Origin: Cyclobacteriaceae bacterium
GTDB lineage: Bacteria > Bacteroidota > Bacteroidia > Cytophagales > Cyclobacteriaceae
DNA length: 64,000 bases
Direction: 5' to 3'
Assembly (NCBI GenBank): GCA_019638235.1
Contig: JAHBUE010000002.1
Location: 474,420 to 538,419, forward strand
The position numbers and the translations under genes are program-made. Positions 16,580-25,624 of the stretch are shown here, piece by piece. The notes under the pieces were generated by a model, which saw nothing but the letters and a program-made list of their open reading frames with translations, searched no databases and had not been told where the DNA came from. The stretch's first letter is position 1. Each line of letters begins with the position of its first letter.

Positions 16580-17047
16580 TTACCAGGTTGTCTGGTTTAT
16601 ATTTTTTGCTGCCTTTAAAATATCCCTGCGACTAACCTGCCCGATGAGCACACCATTTTCAAGAATGGGCAAACGCCTTACCGGGCTGTTGAGAAATTCA
16701 GTAGCCGCCTCCACCACATTGCTATCGGAGGAAAGCGTTTTTACCTGAGCCGTCATATAATCCGAAACTTTGCGATCGGACGCAGGTAAATTATGATACG
16801 CCTGGTCAACAATAATGCGGAGGCAATCTTTTTCTGAAATAATTCCCACCAGCTTACGGTCTTTATCCAGCACCGGGGCACCGGATATTCCTTTATTAAT
16901 GATAACATCAATTACTTCCTGAATGGTCTGGTCGGGGCTGAACATGATGAGGTTACCTGCACCCACCATGTATTTCGTTACCGGTTCATATTTTGTCTGA
17001 CCAGCTTCAAGTTCTTCTTTGGATTTCATTACAGGCTTAAAATTCAT
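16580..17047 (-). CDS. Tandem CBS-domain protein
   Basis: A 155-residue protein with two CBS domains: YMVGAGNLIMFSPDQTIQEV...GISGAPVLD (about residues 26-84) and DYMTAQVKTLSSDSNVVEAA with RRLPILENGVLIGQVSRRD (about 93-148). Such proteins bind adenine nucleotides and sense energy state or regulate partners. No catalytic domain is fused. It is convergent with the serpin. The partner cannot be told from context. Confidence 0.9.
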   Translation of the reverse strand: MNFKPVMKSKEELEAGQTKYEPVTKYMVGAGNLIMFSPDQTIQEVIDVIINKGISGAPVLDKDRKLVGIISEKDCLRIIVDQAYHNLPASDRKVSDYMTAQVKTLSSDSNVVEAATEFLNSPVRRLPILENGVLIGQVSRRDILKAAKNINQTTW

Positions 17048-17309
17048 AGCGCTTAAATTTGGGTTTGGGGTTAGTTTTGTTGCAATACAGCCTAAAAACG
17101 AACTTTTTACTCCGCATGGGCTTTTTTGCGTTTGATGAATGTACGAAAAAAATCTAAAAACAATATCGCTCTCCTGTTTAATCGACTTCCCCTCCTGACG
17201 ATGCTGTCTGGATTTCTAAAAGATTCTGACAATACTGCCTGATACCCTGACAATCGTCAGGTACTGATTTCGATAATCGTATTAGTTTCGGACAATTAAA
17301 CTTACCGTC
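17048..17309. other. Non-coding gap between CBS and membrane-protein genes
   Basis: No gene is seen. A short inverted repeat CCTGACAATCGTCAGG is centred near 17254, and TTAGTTTCGG near 17282 is a weak match to a Bacteroidetes -7 element ahead of the gene at 17310. Confidence 0.4.
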
Positions 17310-17720
17310 ATGGGAAAAAACATTACTGCCATTTTGTTAGCCGGCTTCCTGGTGCTGATTGTCAGCATGGGTTTGCTCTATATTGCTATTTTCTTTTTTC
17401 CACACCTGATGGAAGAATATTACAATTCGGTATTTCGTGCCTCGTCATTTGAAACCGACTGGCTATTTTATGCGCACCCCTTTGTTCTTAGTACGGCATT
17501 GAAATGGTTTTGGGAACGCTACAAAGATTTGTTTACCGGTAGCGCATGGCTTCGCGCACTTGAAGTGGCTATTGTTTATGGTGTAGTGGCTATGGTGCCG
17601 GTGCTTTGGCTAACCTTCAGCGCCATTGATATTTCTTTCTTTATGATTTTTACGTGGTTGCTCTACGGCATCATCCAGGCATTTATTGCCGGAACGGTAT
17701 TTGCGAAATTATCAATTTAA
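17310..17720 (+). CDS. Four-segment membrane protein of unknown function
   Basis: A 136-residue protein with hydrophobic stretches near residues 8-30, 48-65, 85-108 and 112-134. No motif was recognised. Its last 9 bases overlap the 3' end of the convergent MASE1 kinase gene. An isolated gene on its strand. Confidence 0.6.
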   Translation: MGKNITAILLAGFLVLIVSMGLLYIAIFFFPHLMEEYYNSVFRASSFETDWLFYAHPFVLSTALKWFWERYKDLFTGSAWLRALEVAIVYGVVAMVPVLWLTFSAIDISFFMIFTWLLYGIIQAFIAGTVFAKLSI

Positions 17721-19427
17721 CTTTATTTCAGGTATTTCAAAATTTACCGTAGTGCCAAGGCCTTCTTCCGATTCAATGGCCATAGAGCCTTTTAATTTAT
17801 TTAATGCTTCTTTTACAATGTACAGCCCCAGGCCGCTGCCTGCGCCTTCATCGGTAGCACGATAAAACATTTTTCCCAACTGCGAGAGGTGCTTCTTCTC
17901 AATGCCTTTACCGTTATCCTGTATGGTTAGCTTCACGCGATGGCGGTCAATACGTGCATTTACTTTTACAACAGGGTCTTTACCATTCTTATAACGAATG
18001 GCGTTGGAGATAACATTGTTCAGGATAACTTTCAACCGCCACTTATCGCTATAAAAAGGTTCGTGCTGGTCTACGTTAATCACTTTCTCTACCTGTTTTC
18101 CATTCAGGTTAGCGTAATCTACCTGTTCAAAGGCTTCTTCAATCAAGGTTTTGAATTGAACAGGCTCGCGCTTTACTTCCAACCGGGCATTGCGCGATTG
18201 ATCCAGTATCTCCCGGATAAAATGATCTTGCTGGCGGGCGCTCTTCTCCATCATATCTAAGTACATGGTTTTCACGTTGGCGCTGGAGTCGGTTTTTGCC
18301 AGGTTAACCAAACCAAGTATGGAGGCAATGGGTGCGCGTAAATCGTGCGAAACGCTATACACAAAATTATCCAGCTCGGTATTGCGTTTTACAAGTTCTT
18401 CGTTTGTACTCTGTAATTTGTTTTGCGCCTCCTGGCGATGCTGAATTTCACCTTCCAGTTCTTTTGTGCGATGCTGCACGGCCGCTTCTAAGTTCTCACT
18501 AAGTTTTTCTAACGCTTGCTGCGCTTGCTGTCGCTCACGCACGGCAGCCGATAACACAAGTGTTGAAACAGAAATCACAACAACATAAACCTGCAATAGC
18601 GCAATCGAGTCCGCTTCCAGTTCCGGCAGGTAAAATGGCCCGGCCTGCTGACTGGTAAAATAAATCGCAGCTAATGACGCCACCATATACCCGGCTATCG
18701 CCACCACCACTTCAAAACGAAACGCCATCCACAACAGAAAAGGAATAGCCACAAAGGCCATAGCATAAGGCGCCACCTGCGCTAATGATTCCAACCGTAG
18801 TAAAAAGAAAACCGCACTGCAACTCACCGGGAATAGTATCATCTCCACCATCCGAAGCAGCGAAGGTTTTGTCCACTCACCGGGCAACGCCAATAACAAC
18901 GGGCAGAACAATAAAATACCCACCACGTTGCGCATCCACAAGGTGATTAACGCGCTCGCCCATTCGGGTGATGCCAACACACCGGACATAGTTAGTGCCA
19001 GCACCGTGCCCCCTGTACTAATCCACGAAATCAATAACGTAATAAACAGGAACTGGAATATATGAATGGCTTTTGCAAACGGATAGGTGCTCTTCACCAA
19101 CCTTCCGAATAAATATTCGCCTGCAATTGCCTCCAGTACAGCCGAAACCGTAATGATGGAAGTAACGGCCATCAGCATTTGAACCGAGTCGACAGAACCG
19201 AACCAGGCGCTCTTTACAATTATAATCAGCGAGCCGATGGCAATACCCGGCCATACTTTTCTGCCTTTTAATATCACCATAGCCAGCGCAATGCCGGCAG
19301 GCGGCCAAAATGGTAATGCCTGTATGCTTTCAAAAGAAAGCAAAAAGCCTGTTTCGGCAGCAACATAATACATCAGGGCGACCAACAGCACGTTGAAGTC
19401 GGCCGAGCGGGTTAGGTGCAATTTCAT
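17712..19427 (-). CDS. MASE1-domain sensor histidine kinase
   Basis: A 571-residue membrane kinase. The N-terminal 290 residues hold about eight membrane helices of the MASE1 type (LPFWPPAGIALAMVILKGRK is the typical early motif). A coiled coil follows at about 295-345, then the HisKA H-box VYSVSHDLRAPIASILGL and the ATPase motifs (N box VISNAIRYKNG, G boxes DNGKGIEKKHL and GSGLGLYIVKEAL). The signal is unknown, and no response regulator is next to it, so it is an orphan here. Confidence 0.9.
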   Translation of the reverse strand: MKLHLTRSADFNVLLVALMYYVAAETGFLLSFESIQALPFWPPAGIALAMVILKGRKVWPGIAIGSLIIIVKSAWFGSVDSVQMLMAVTSIITVSAVLEAIAGEYLFGRLVKSTYPFAKAIHIFQFLFITLLISWISTGGTVLALTMSGVLASPEWASALITLWMRNVVGILLFCPLLLALPGEWTKPSLLRMVEMILFPVSCSAVFFLLRLESLAQVAPYAMAFVAIPFLLWMAFRFEVVVAIAGYMVASLAAIYFTSQQAGPFYLPELEADSIALLQVYVVVISVSTLVLSAAVRERQQAQQALEKLSENLEAAVQHRTKELEGEIQHRQEAQNKLQSTNEELVKRNTELDNFVYSVSHDLRAPIASILGLVNLAKTDSSANVKTMYLDMMEKSARQQDHFIREILDQSRNARLEVKREPVQFKTLIEEAFEQVDYANLNGKQVEKVINVDQHEPFYSDKWRLKVILNNVISNAIRYKNGKDPVVKVNARIDRHRVKLTIQDNGKGIEKKHLSQLGKMFYRATDEGAGSGLGLYIVKEALNKLKGSMAIESEEGLGTTVNFEIPEIKLN

Positions 19428-19629
19428 AAAAGGCCGTTTTTCCAGCTTACATACTTAATTAAAAAATATGACAAATCTCTTAAATTAACACGTATTGCCT
19501 GTCGGGGCGATGAATGGTTAATAGCTTCGTTAACAGGCATATAGATTATAGTGCTTATTGCGTTAAATGAAATAAAAATACCCAATAACAGGTTTTTGAT
19601 GAGCCGCTATCCCTTTGTATTTTTAGACC

Positions 19630-20166
19630 ATGAGAACGTTACCCATATTTTTCATGCTGCTGGCTTCAATGGCGCTGGCGCAACCCACCACCTTCGGAAA
19701 TTTTAAAGTTGAAGACCAGGAAATCATTTACCAGAAGGTGTTTACGGAAGAAGGTATTACTGCCGCCAAACTTTCGGAATACTATCAAAAACAAGATTAC
19801 ATCTCAAACATAAAGCCTACCGAAACCGGTATCTCGTTCAACATGAACGATGTAATTGTCGATTATAAAAAATTTCAGTTCAGCCAGGTAGGAACACCAC
19901 CCATTATTCAAACCGGCAGGTATAGCAGCAACGTAACGGTTGATGTTCGCGATGGCCGTTACCGCGTAACTGTTCAAAACATTCAACTAACGGGCAACAT
20001 CGGGTACAAAATTATTACCGAGAGAGAAAGCCTGACGAGTTACTCTACAAAAAACAGCGGCACGCTGCTCCACCCCGATTGGTGTAAACCCAATATGCTT
20101 GGCCTGCTCGACCAGGCGTTTACCGATAAACTTCAGTTTGTTAACAAAGACGGGGGAGATTGGTGA
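19630..20166 (+). CDS. Secreted DUF4468-like protein
   Basis: A 178-residue protein with a signal peptide (MRTLPIFFMLLASMALAQ, cleavage after AQ). The body has the alternating pattern seen in DUF4468-type Bacteroidota proteins, including IIYQKVFTEEG near the N-terminus and YRVTVQNIQL in the middle. The role is unknown. It stands alone, closed by a long hairpin shared with the convergent arfB gene. The family assignment is tentative. Confidence 0.6.
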   Translation: MRTLPIFFMLLASMALAQPTTFGNFKVEDQEIIYQKVFTEEGITAAKLSEYYQKQDYISNIKPTETGISFNMNDVIVDYKKFQFSQVGTPPIIQTGRYSSNVTVDVRDGRYRVTVQNIQLTGNIGYKIITERESLTSYSTKNSGTLLHPDWCKPNMLGLLDQAFTDKLQFVNKDGGDW

Positions 20167-20172
20167 GTTAGA

Positions 20173-20256
20173 GCATCTCTAAAAACCTTGCTTTTAATAA
20201 CCTCAACCCCGTTCCTTCTCCTTTTGGAGAAGGGCACAAGGAGTTTTTAGAGATGC
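20173..20256. repeat. 84-base inverted-repeat hairpin between convergent genes
   Basis: Perfect 14-base arms GCATCTCTAAAAAC (20173-20186) and its complement (20243-20256), with an inner CTTCTCCTTTTGGAGAAG hairpin at about 20214-20231. The arm resembles the end of the 14627 element (CCATCTCAAAAA), so it may be related. It lies between the DUF4468-like gene and arfB and can serve as a terminator both ways. Confidence 0.7.
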
Positions 20257-20259
20257 CTG

Positions 20260-20664
20260 TTAAAGTTTCTTGCGCCACTGCTTTTTTTCTGATTGCTGTT
20301 TCTTTGATTCAAGTCGTTTCCTGACTGAAGTTTTTGACGGCTTGGTTGCCTTACGAACTTTTTTTCTTACAAATGCTTTCTTCAATAACTGGTCAAGTCT
20401 GTGCAATACCGCTTCTTTATTTGCTAATTGCGACCGCTTGTCTTGCGCCATTAGCATCAACACGCCATCTTTTGTAAAATGAGATTCCAGCTTTTCGCGG
20501 ATGAGAAGGCGCTGCTCATCTGTAACAGCGGTTGAATTGAGCACATCCCACTTCAGGGTTACTTTTGTGTTTACCTTGTTTACATTCTGCCCACCGGGGC
20601 CGCTGCTGCGCGAAGTAGTGAACACCACTTCATGAATGTACTGCAATTGGTCGGGCGCTTTCAT
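20260..20664 (-). CDS. arfB: Ribosome-rescue peptidyl-tRNA hydrolase ArfB (YaeJ)
   Basis: A 134-residue release-factor-like protein that frees stalled ribosomes. The catalytic GGQ lies in SSGPGGQNVNKVNTKV (GGQ at about residues 23-25). The basic C-terminal tail rich in Lys and Arg is the part that enters the empty mRNA channel. No stop-codon recognition domain is present, as expected for ArfB. It follows a small zinc-ribbon gene by 4 bases. Confidence 0.95.
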   Translation of the reverse strand: MKAPDQLQYIHEVVFTTSRSSGPGGQNVNKVNTKVTLKWDVLNSTAVTDEQRLLIREKLESHFTKDGVLMLMAQDKRSQLANKEAVLHRLDQLLKKAFVRKKVRKATKPSKTSVRKRLESKKQQSEKKQWRKKL

Positions 20665-20668
20665 TGTT

Positions 20669-20833
20669 TTAAAAAATTCCCATTAACATATAAACCACAA
20701 ACAGCAACACCAATAAAAGCACAATCCAGCGTGCAGCCGTATTTGATTTCGGAAACTCATAGCTGCAAACCGGACAAACCTTACTGTTCACATCAATCTC
20801 CATCGCGCATGAGGGGCATTCTTTTTTGTTCAT
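20669..20833 (-). CDS. Small zinc-ribbon membrane protein
   Basis: A 54-residue protein starting at the ATG at 20833 (MNKKECPSCAMEIDVNSK). Two CxxC pairs (CPSC and CPVC) form a likely zinc ribbon, followed by one C-terminal membrane helix (about residues 34-52). A longer upstream in-frame start would run into the tsf terminator. It is just upstream of arfB on the same strand and probably co-transcribed. Function is unknown. Confidence 0.7.
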   Translation of the reverse strand: MNKKECPSCAMEIDVNSKVCPVCSYEFPKSNTAARWIVLLLVLLFVVYMLMGIF

Positions 20834-20907
20834 GGTTGCATTTAGTCTATTGAAGATAACGTAATACTTAACATGAAGCAATGGTTTTAAAACCGGGCAG
20901 CTATAAA

Positions 20908-20934
20908 AAAAGGAGTCCAAACAGAACTCCTTTT
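20908..20934 (-). terminator. Intrinsic terminator after tsf
   Basis: Stem AAAAGGAGT/ACTCCTTTT with a 9-base loop; on the minus strand it runs into a T tract. It lies 26 bases after the tsf stop. Confidence 0.85.
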
Positions 20935-20960
20935 CATTTTTCTTTATAAAACTACCGGTA

Positions 20961-21791
20961 TTACCCGATTGAAACACGCTTAAATTCGGCAACAGTTAAC
21001 CCTTTTGAAACGCTGTCTAAATATTGCGCTACTGTTTTGCTGCTATCTTTAACAAATGCCTGGGGCAACAGGGTGTTGTCTTTAAAGAACCTGTTCAGTT
21101 TACCCTGCGCAATTTTCTCTACCATGTTTTCAGGTTTGCCTTCAGCTAAGATTTGCGCTTTGGCTATTTCAAGTTCCTTTTCAATCACGGTTTTATCAAC
21201 GGAGGTTTCGTCAACAGCCACGGGGTTCATGGCGGCAATCTGCATACCTATATCTTTACCAGCATCGGTAACATCCGTACCGTTAACACCCTTGAGCGAT
21301 ACCAACACACCTAATTTTGCACCGGCATGGATATACGGAACAACCGCTTCGCCTTTCATGTGTACAAACTCGCTTACTTCAATCTTCTCACCAATCTTAC
21401 CTACCAGCTCAACAATCTTGTCGTTCAGGGTAAGGTCGCCTGCTTTAAGCGCCAGCAACGCATCTTTATCAGCCGGCTTGTTGGCAAAAGCGGTATCGGC
21501 AACAAGTTTTCCTAACGATTGAAACTCTTCGTTCTTCGCCACAAAATCGGTTTCGCAATTCAGGGCTATTAACACGGCTTCTTTTTTATCGTCACTTACT
21601 TTCACAAATACCGAACCTTCTTTCGCTTCTCTGTCGGAACGGGAAGCCGATACTTTCTGACCTTTCTTTCTTAATATCTCAATGGCTTTTTCAAAATCGC
21701 CTTCGGCTTCGGTAAGGGCTTTTTTACAATCCATCATACCGGCTCCGGTCATTTGCCTGAGTTTGTTTACATCTTGTGCTGAAATTGACAT
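20961..21791 (-). CDS. tsf: Elongation factor Ts
   Basis: Nucleotide-exchange factor for EF-Tu, 276 residues. The N-terminal UBA-like part (VNKLRQMTGAGMMDCKKALTEAEGD, cited from VNKLRQMTGAGMMDC) and the core NCETDFVAKNEEF are canonical. It follows rpsB, the usual order, but a hairpin with a T run sits between the two genes. Confidence 0.97.
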   Translation of the reverse strand: MSISAQDVNKLRQMTGAGMMDCKKALTEAEGDFEKAIEILRKKGQKVSASRSDREAKEGSVFVKVSDDKKEAVLIALNCETDFVAKNEEFQSLGKLVADTAFANKPADKDALLALKAGDLTLNDKIVELVGKIGEKIEVSEFVHMKGEAVVPYIHAGAKLGVLVSLKGVNGTDVTDAGKDIGMQIAAMNPVAVDETSVDKTVIEKELEIAKAQILAEGKPENMVEKIAQGKLNRFFKDNTLLPQAFVKDSSKTVAQYLDSVSKGLTVAEFKRVSIG

Positions 21792-21848
21792 CGCTTTATA
21801 ATTTTAAATTTTACAGTTAATATTTAGTTATACCGCTTCGGTTAAAAA

Positions 21849-21880
21849 AATAAACACCGACTGAAGGGCCGATGTTTATT
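21849..21880 (-). terminator. Terminator-like attenuator between rpsB and tsf
   Basis: On the minus strand an 11-base stem (AATAAACATCG with CGGTGTTTATT, one G-U pair) is followed by about seven T residues. It lies between the rpsB stop and the tsf start, so it should lower tsf transcription from the ribosomal operon. Confidence 0.75.
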
Positions 21881-21931
21881 CTGAGTTTATCGCCAGGCGA
21901 TTGAATTACATTACCAATTCAGTCGCTGTTC

Positions 21932-22702
21932 TTATTTTGCCTCTTCAACGGCCGTATCTACTTTACGCTTTTCCTCTTCTTCTTTCTTCAACGAAGCCTC
22001 TTCCTTCTCCTTCTTACGCTCCTGTAAGGCTTCTTCAATTACGCCACCGATATAACCGGTAATCAACGAAATTGATTTAAAGGCATCGTCATTGGCGGGA
22101 ATCGGGAAATCTACCGTAGTAGGGTCAGAGTTAGTATCTACCATAGCAAATACCGGAATGTTCAGTTTCTGCGCTTCGGCTACGGCAATGTGTTCGCGCT
22201 TTACATCGATAACAAAAAGCGCTGCCGGCAACCTGTTCAGGTCAACAATACCGCCAAGCTGCTTTTCAAGTTTCGCTTTTTCGCGGGTTAAGGTGAGGCG
22301 CTCTTTCTTTTGAAGATTAAGGTAAGCCTCATCTTTCATCAGTTTTTCAATCTGCGACAGCTTTTTTAATGACTTACGAATAGTAGCAAAGTTGGTAAGC
22401 ATACCACCCAGCCAACGCTCGGTTACATACGGCATGTTAAGGCGCTTTGCCTCTTCGGTTACGATGTCTTTAGCCTGCTTTTTAGTGGCTACAAACATAA
22501 TTTTACGACCTGAACGCACGATGTTTTTCATGGCGAATGCCGCCTCTTCCAAACATGCCAATGATTTGTGCAGGTCAATAATGTGTATGCCGTTGTTTTC
22601 CATGAAGATGTACTCGGCCATCTTCGGGTTCCATTTGCGGGTTAAGTGCCCAAAATGAACACCGGCTTCCAATAAATCCTGATAAGTTAGTTTCTTTCCC
22701 AT
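21932..22702 (-). CDS. rpsB: 30S ribosomal protein S2
   Basis: A 256-residue S2 protein. Typical parts are EAGVHFGHLTRKWNPKMAEYIF at the N-terminus (cited from GVHFGHLTRKWNPKM) and TERWLGGMLTNFATIRKS. The C-terminal extension, rich in Lys and Glu, is longer than in E. coli and common in Bacteroidota. It follows rpsI by 16 bases. Confidence 0.97.
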   Translation of the reverse strand: MGKKLTYQDLLEAGVHFGHLTRKWNPKMAEYIFMENNGIHIIDLHKSLACLEEAAFAMKNIVRSGRKIMFVATKKQAKDIVTEEAKRLNMPYVTERWLGGMLTNFATIRKSLKKLSQIEKLMKDEAYLNLQKKERLTLTREKAKLEKQLGGIVDLNRLPAALFVIDVKREHIAVAEAQKLNIPVFAMVDTNSDPTTVDFPIPANDDAFKSISLITGYIGGVIEEALQERKKEKEEASLKKEEEEKRKVDTAVEEAK

Positions 22703-22718
22703 GTGTTGATGTTTACGA

Positions 22719-23105
22719 TTAACGTTTGCTGAACTGGAATCTCCTTCTGGCCTTTCTTCTTCCCGGCTTCTTACGTTCTACCATACGCGAGTCGCGGGTA
22801 ATGAACCCTTCTTTACGCAGTACAGGTTTGTTTTCAGCATTTGCGGCCACAAGAGCCCGTGAAATGCCCAATCGAACGGCTTCAGCCTGGCCTTTAATGC
22901 CACCGCCTTCAACGTTAATGGTTACATCGTACTGATTCTCGGCTTTAAGCGCTGCCAATGGCTGCTTAACCAGTGTCTGGTGAATCTCTGAAGGAAAATA
23001 TTCCTTGAGATCACGGGCGTTTACGTGTATATCACCTTTGCCAGGCTTTACATAAACCCTGGCTACAGAAGTCTTCCTTCTACCCGTTGCGTTGAAAATC
23101 TCCAT
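22719..23105 (-). CDS. rpsI: 30S ribosomal protein S9
   Basis: A 128-residue S9 protein with the N-terminal NATGRRKTSVARVYVKPG and the conserved C-terminal tail ending KKPGRRKARRRFQFSKR, which reaches the P-site tRNA. It follows rplM by 3 bases. Confidence 0.97.
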   Translation of the reverse strand: MEIFNATGRRKTSVARVYVKPGKGDIHVNARDLKEYFPSEIHQTLVKQPLAALKAENQYDVTINVEGGGIKGQAEAVRLGISRALVAANAENKPVLRKEGFITRDSRMVERKKPGRRKARRRFQFSKR

Positions 23106-23108
23106 TTA

Positions 23109-23552
23109 TTATAGTTTTATTTCTGTTGGTTGCTGTGCTGTGTGCGGATGTTCCGTGCCGGCATACACATGCAGGCTGCGGAAAAGCTCGCGTCCTAAAC
23201 GATTTTTAGGCAACATGCCACGCACGGCATGTTCAACCAAACGTTCAGGATGTTTTCTGCGGATGTTGGCAGGGGTGTGTTCCCGCTGTCCGCCCGGATA
23301 ACCGGAGTGTGTGAAAATCACACGGTCAGTCCATTTCTTACCGGTCATTTTTACTTTTTCGGCATTGATAACCACTACATGATCGCCACAATCAACATGC
23401 GGTGAGTAGCTGGTTTTGTGCTTGCCTTTAATAATGTGCGCAATCTGGCTGGCTACACGGCCAAGCACTTTATCTTTTGCATCTACCAAAACCCACGCTT
23501 TTTCTACGGTTGCCTTGTTGGCGTGAGTGGTTTTATAGCTCTGATGATCCAC
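23109..23552 (-). CDS. rplM: 50S ribosomal protein L13
   Basis: A 147-residue L13 protein, first gene of rplM-rpsI-rpsB-tsf. It shows WVLVDAKDKVLGRVASQIA near residue 20 and VEHAVRGMLPKNRLGRELF in the middle. In E. coli L13 represses its own operon through the leader; the short upstream gap here (23553-23664) shows no clear leader structure. Confidence 0.97.
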   Translation of the reverse strand: MDHQSYKTTHANKATVEKAWVLVDAKDKVLGRVASQIAHIIKGKHKTSYSPHVDCGDHVVVINAEKVKMTGKKWTDRVIFTHSGYPGGQREHTPANIRRKHPERLVEHAVRGMLPKNRLGRELFRSLHVYAGTEHPHTAQQPTEIKL

Positions 23553-23664
23553 GTTTTTTTACTTTAAAATCGATAAATTACACCCTCTCCTTTAAAAAGG
23601 GACACAAAGGTAATCGGAGTGAATTGGAAAAGCAAATAAGCCCGATTTTTTAGCAAAAGCCATC

Positions 23665-24390
23665 TTACCGGTTGGTTTCCAACTGGCGGATAATGGCCTG
23701 AAAATCCTTGGGGTAAGGGGCTTCGATTGTTACCGGAATATCTTCCATCGAATTGAAAATCAGCGACTTTGCATGGAGAGCCATACGTTTCATAAGGGGT
23801 TGCTCCTCGGTAAACTTCTTCAGGTTAAAGCCGCGTTTTATGGCCGATAAATACAGGGGCTTTCCACCATATTGCTCATCGCCTGTAATGGAGGCATTTA
23901 ATAATGAGAGGTGAACCCTGATTTGGTGCATTCGGCCGGTTATGGGCCGGCACTCTATTAAAGTATGCTGCCGATACACTTCCAGTGTAGTAAAATAGGT
24001 CTGAGCGGGTTTGCCATCGCGCTTGCTGATTTTCACTACGCCATCCGGGGCGGCCAATATGGGCGCATTTACCAAATGCTGTTTAAAATCATGAACGCCA
24101 TCTACGATAGCATGATACACCTTTTCGACCTTGCGGTGCTCAAACTGCATACTGAGGTGGCGATAGGCTTCAGGACGTTTTGCAAAAACAATAACCCCGG
24201 AGGTATCCTTATCTAACCGGTGGCACGCCTGGGCGGTTTCGCAGTGTGTTCTGACCAAGGCCAACAGGTTTTGTGGGTTAACCCTATCGTCAAGGGTGGA
24301 AAGAAACGGTGGTTTATTAACCGCGATAAAATCGTTGTCTTCCCAGAGGACTAATGATGAAACTGAAAGTTTTTTCAATGTGGTAGCCAT
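23665..24390 (-). CDS. RluA-family RNA pseudouridine synthase
   Basis: A 241-residue enzyme converting uridine to pseudouridine in rRNA or tRNA. The catalytic Asp lies in CHRLDKDTSGVIVFAK; other marks are DDRVNPQNLLALV and the C-terminal GRMHQIRVHL. There is no S4 domain, so the choice between RluA, RluC/D and TruC types stays open. It stands between the ribosomal operon and a sensor kinase gene. Confidence 0.88.
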   Translation of the reverse strand: MATTLKKLSVSSLVLWEDNDFIAVNKPPFLSTLDDRVNPQNLLALVRTHCETAQACHRLDKDTSGVIVFAKRPEAYRHLSMQFEHRKVEKVYHAIVDGVHDFKQHLVNAPILAAPDGVVKISKRDGKPAQTYFTTLEVYRQHTLIECRPITGRMHQIRVHLSLLNASITGDEQYGGKPLYLSAIKRGFNLKKFTEEQPLMKRMALHAKSLIFNSMEDIPVTIEAPYPKDFQAIIRQLETNR

Positions 24391-24490
24391 TTAACTGATG
24401 TTGCCGATATTTTCTCGCAAAGTCGCAAAGAACGCTAAGAAAAACGCAAAGTTTTAAAGGTTTGCGTAACACCAAATAGTAGCAACCAAT

Positions 24491-25519
24491 TTATACGCGA
24501 GGCAGCCTGAAACTGAAATCCGAGCCTTTGCCGGGTGTGCTCTGCGCTTCCGCTACGGTGTGGTGGTTTTCGAGGATGTGCTTTACAATGGCCAACCCTA
24601 AGCCCGTGCCGCCTTTTTCGCGACTGCGGCTTTTATCTACCCGGTAAAAGCGCTCAAATATCCGGTTGATATGTTCAGGGGGAATACCCTCACCGAAATC
24701 GCGCACATGCGTGGTCACATATTTTTTTGATATCTCAAAACTTACCACAATTTCTCCGCCTTCATGCGAGTGCTTTACTGCGTTGGACACTAAGTTAGTC
24801 ATTACCTGGAAAATCCGTTGCCAGTCGGCATGTACCCGCACCTTACCGGGCTTGTTGTCGATACGAAAAACGATATTGCGTTTGTTGGCTTTGCTTTCAA
24901 ATTGCTCAAAAACTTCTTGCGTGAGTTTGTACATATCGATGTTCTCAAACTTCATTTTAATTTGGCCGGTTTCGATATGCGAGAGCGTGAGCAAATCCTG
25001 CACAAGCGCATCGAGGCCGTCTAAACTTTTTGCGGCTTTTTCAAGAAAGCGGGCACGCACGGCTTTATCGTCCATCGCGCCATCGAGCAACGTATGTACA
25101 AAACCCTGGGCTGCAAAAATGGGTGTCTTCAATTCGTGCGAAACATCTGCAATAAATTCTTTCCGAAACACTTCGAGTTTTTTCAGTTCGTCAATTTCCT
25201 GTTGTTTCAATTCTGCAAAAGAGAAAATCTCTTCATTAATCTTTTCCAATGGGTTAAATATTCCTGATTTATGCTTGTTGAGTTTGTTCAATTTCTTTTT
25301 GCGCAGCTTTTCCATGAGTTTATAAATTTTATTCACCTCACGGAAAATCAGAAATTCAAGTGCAATAAAGATTAGCAGACAGGAAATCAAAAAACTAACA
25401 CCAAAAGCAACCAGCAACATGGTGGTGTCCGCTTCTTTAAACAAGGAAAGAACGAGGGTTGTGATTACCGCAATGCAAATTGCCAGTAATAAAGCCAGTA
25501 CCCTTGAGTTATAAACCAT
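24491..25519 (-). CDS. PhoR-like sensor histidine kinase
   Basis: A 342-residue kinase with two N-terminal membrane helices (about residues 6-24 and 33-54) and almost no periplasmic loop. The H-box is FIADVSHELKTPIFAAQG, followed by the N box NLVSNAVKHSHEGG and G boxes DFGEGIPPEHIN and GTGLGLAIVKHIL. The response regulator gene lies just upstream (25625-26311). The pair resembles PhoR/PhoB of Bacteroidota, but phosphate sensing is inference; no pst or pho gene is in the window. Confidence 0.9.
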   Translation of the reverse strand: MVYNSRVLALLLAICIAVITTLVLSLFKEADTTMLLVAFGVSFLISCLLIFIALEFLIFREVNKIYKLMEKLRKKKLNKLNKHKSGIFNPLEKINEEIFSFAELKQQEIDELKKLEVFRKEFIADVSHELKTPIFAAQGFVHTLLDGAMDDKAVRARFLEKAAKSLDGLDALVQDLLTLSHIETGQIKMKFENIDMYKLTQEVFEQFESKANKRNIVFRIDNKPGKVRVHADWQRIFQVMTNLVSNAVKHSHEGGEIVVSFEISKKYVTTHVRDFGEGIPPEHINRIFERFYRVDKSRSREKGGTGLGLAIVKHILENHHTVAEAQSTPGKGSDFSFRLPRV

Positions 25520-25624
25520 TGTTAATTTGAAAATGTATTGATTGGGTTTTCATGTTCATTTGCAACCCGTTTACTGATTAAGGTTTTCTGTAAAACAAGA
25601 CCTTAAATTATTAAATTTTTAAGA

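Noticed and set aside
23553..23664. Possible L13 autoregulatory leader or tRNA before rplM
   Set aside because: No stable stem set or tRNA-like cloverleaf could be drawn by eye.
24416..24451. Three CGCAAAG words close together, possible small repeat array
   Set aside because: Irregular spacing and short units; more like a degenerate dispersed intergenic repeat than an array, and not a CRISPR.
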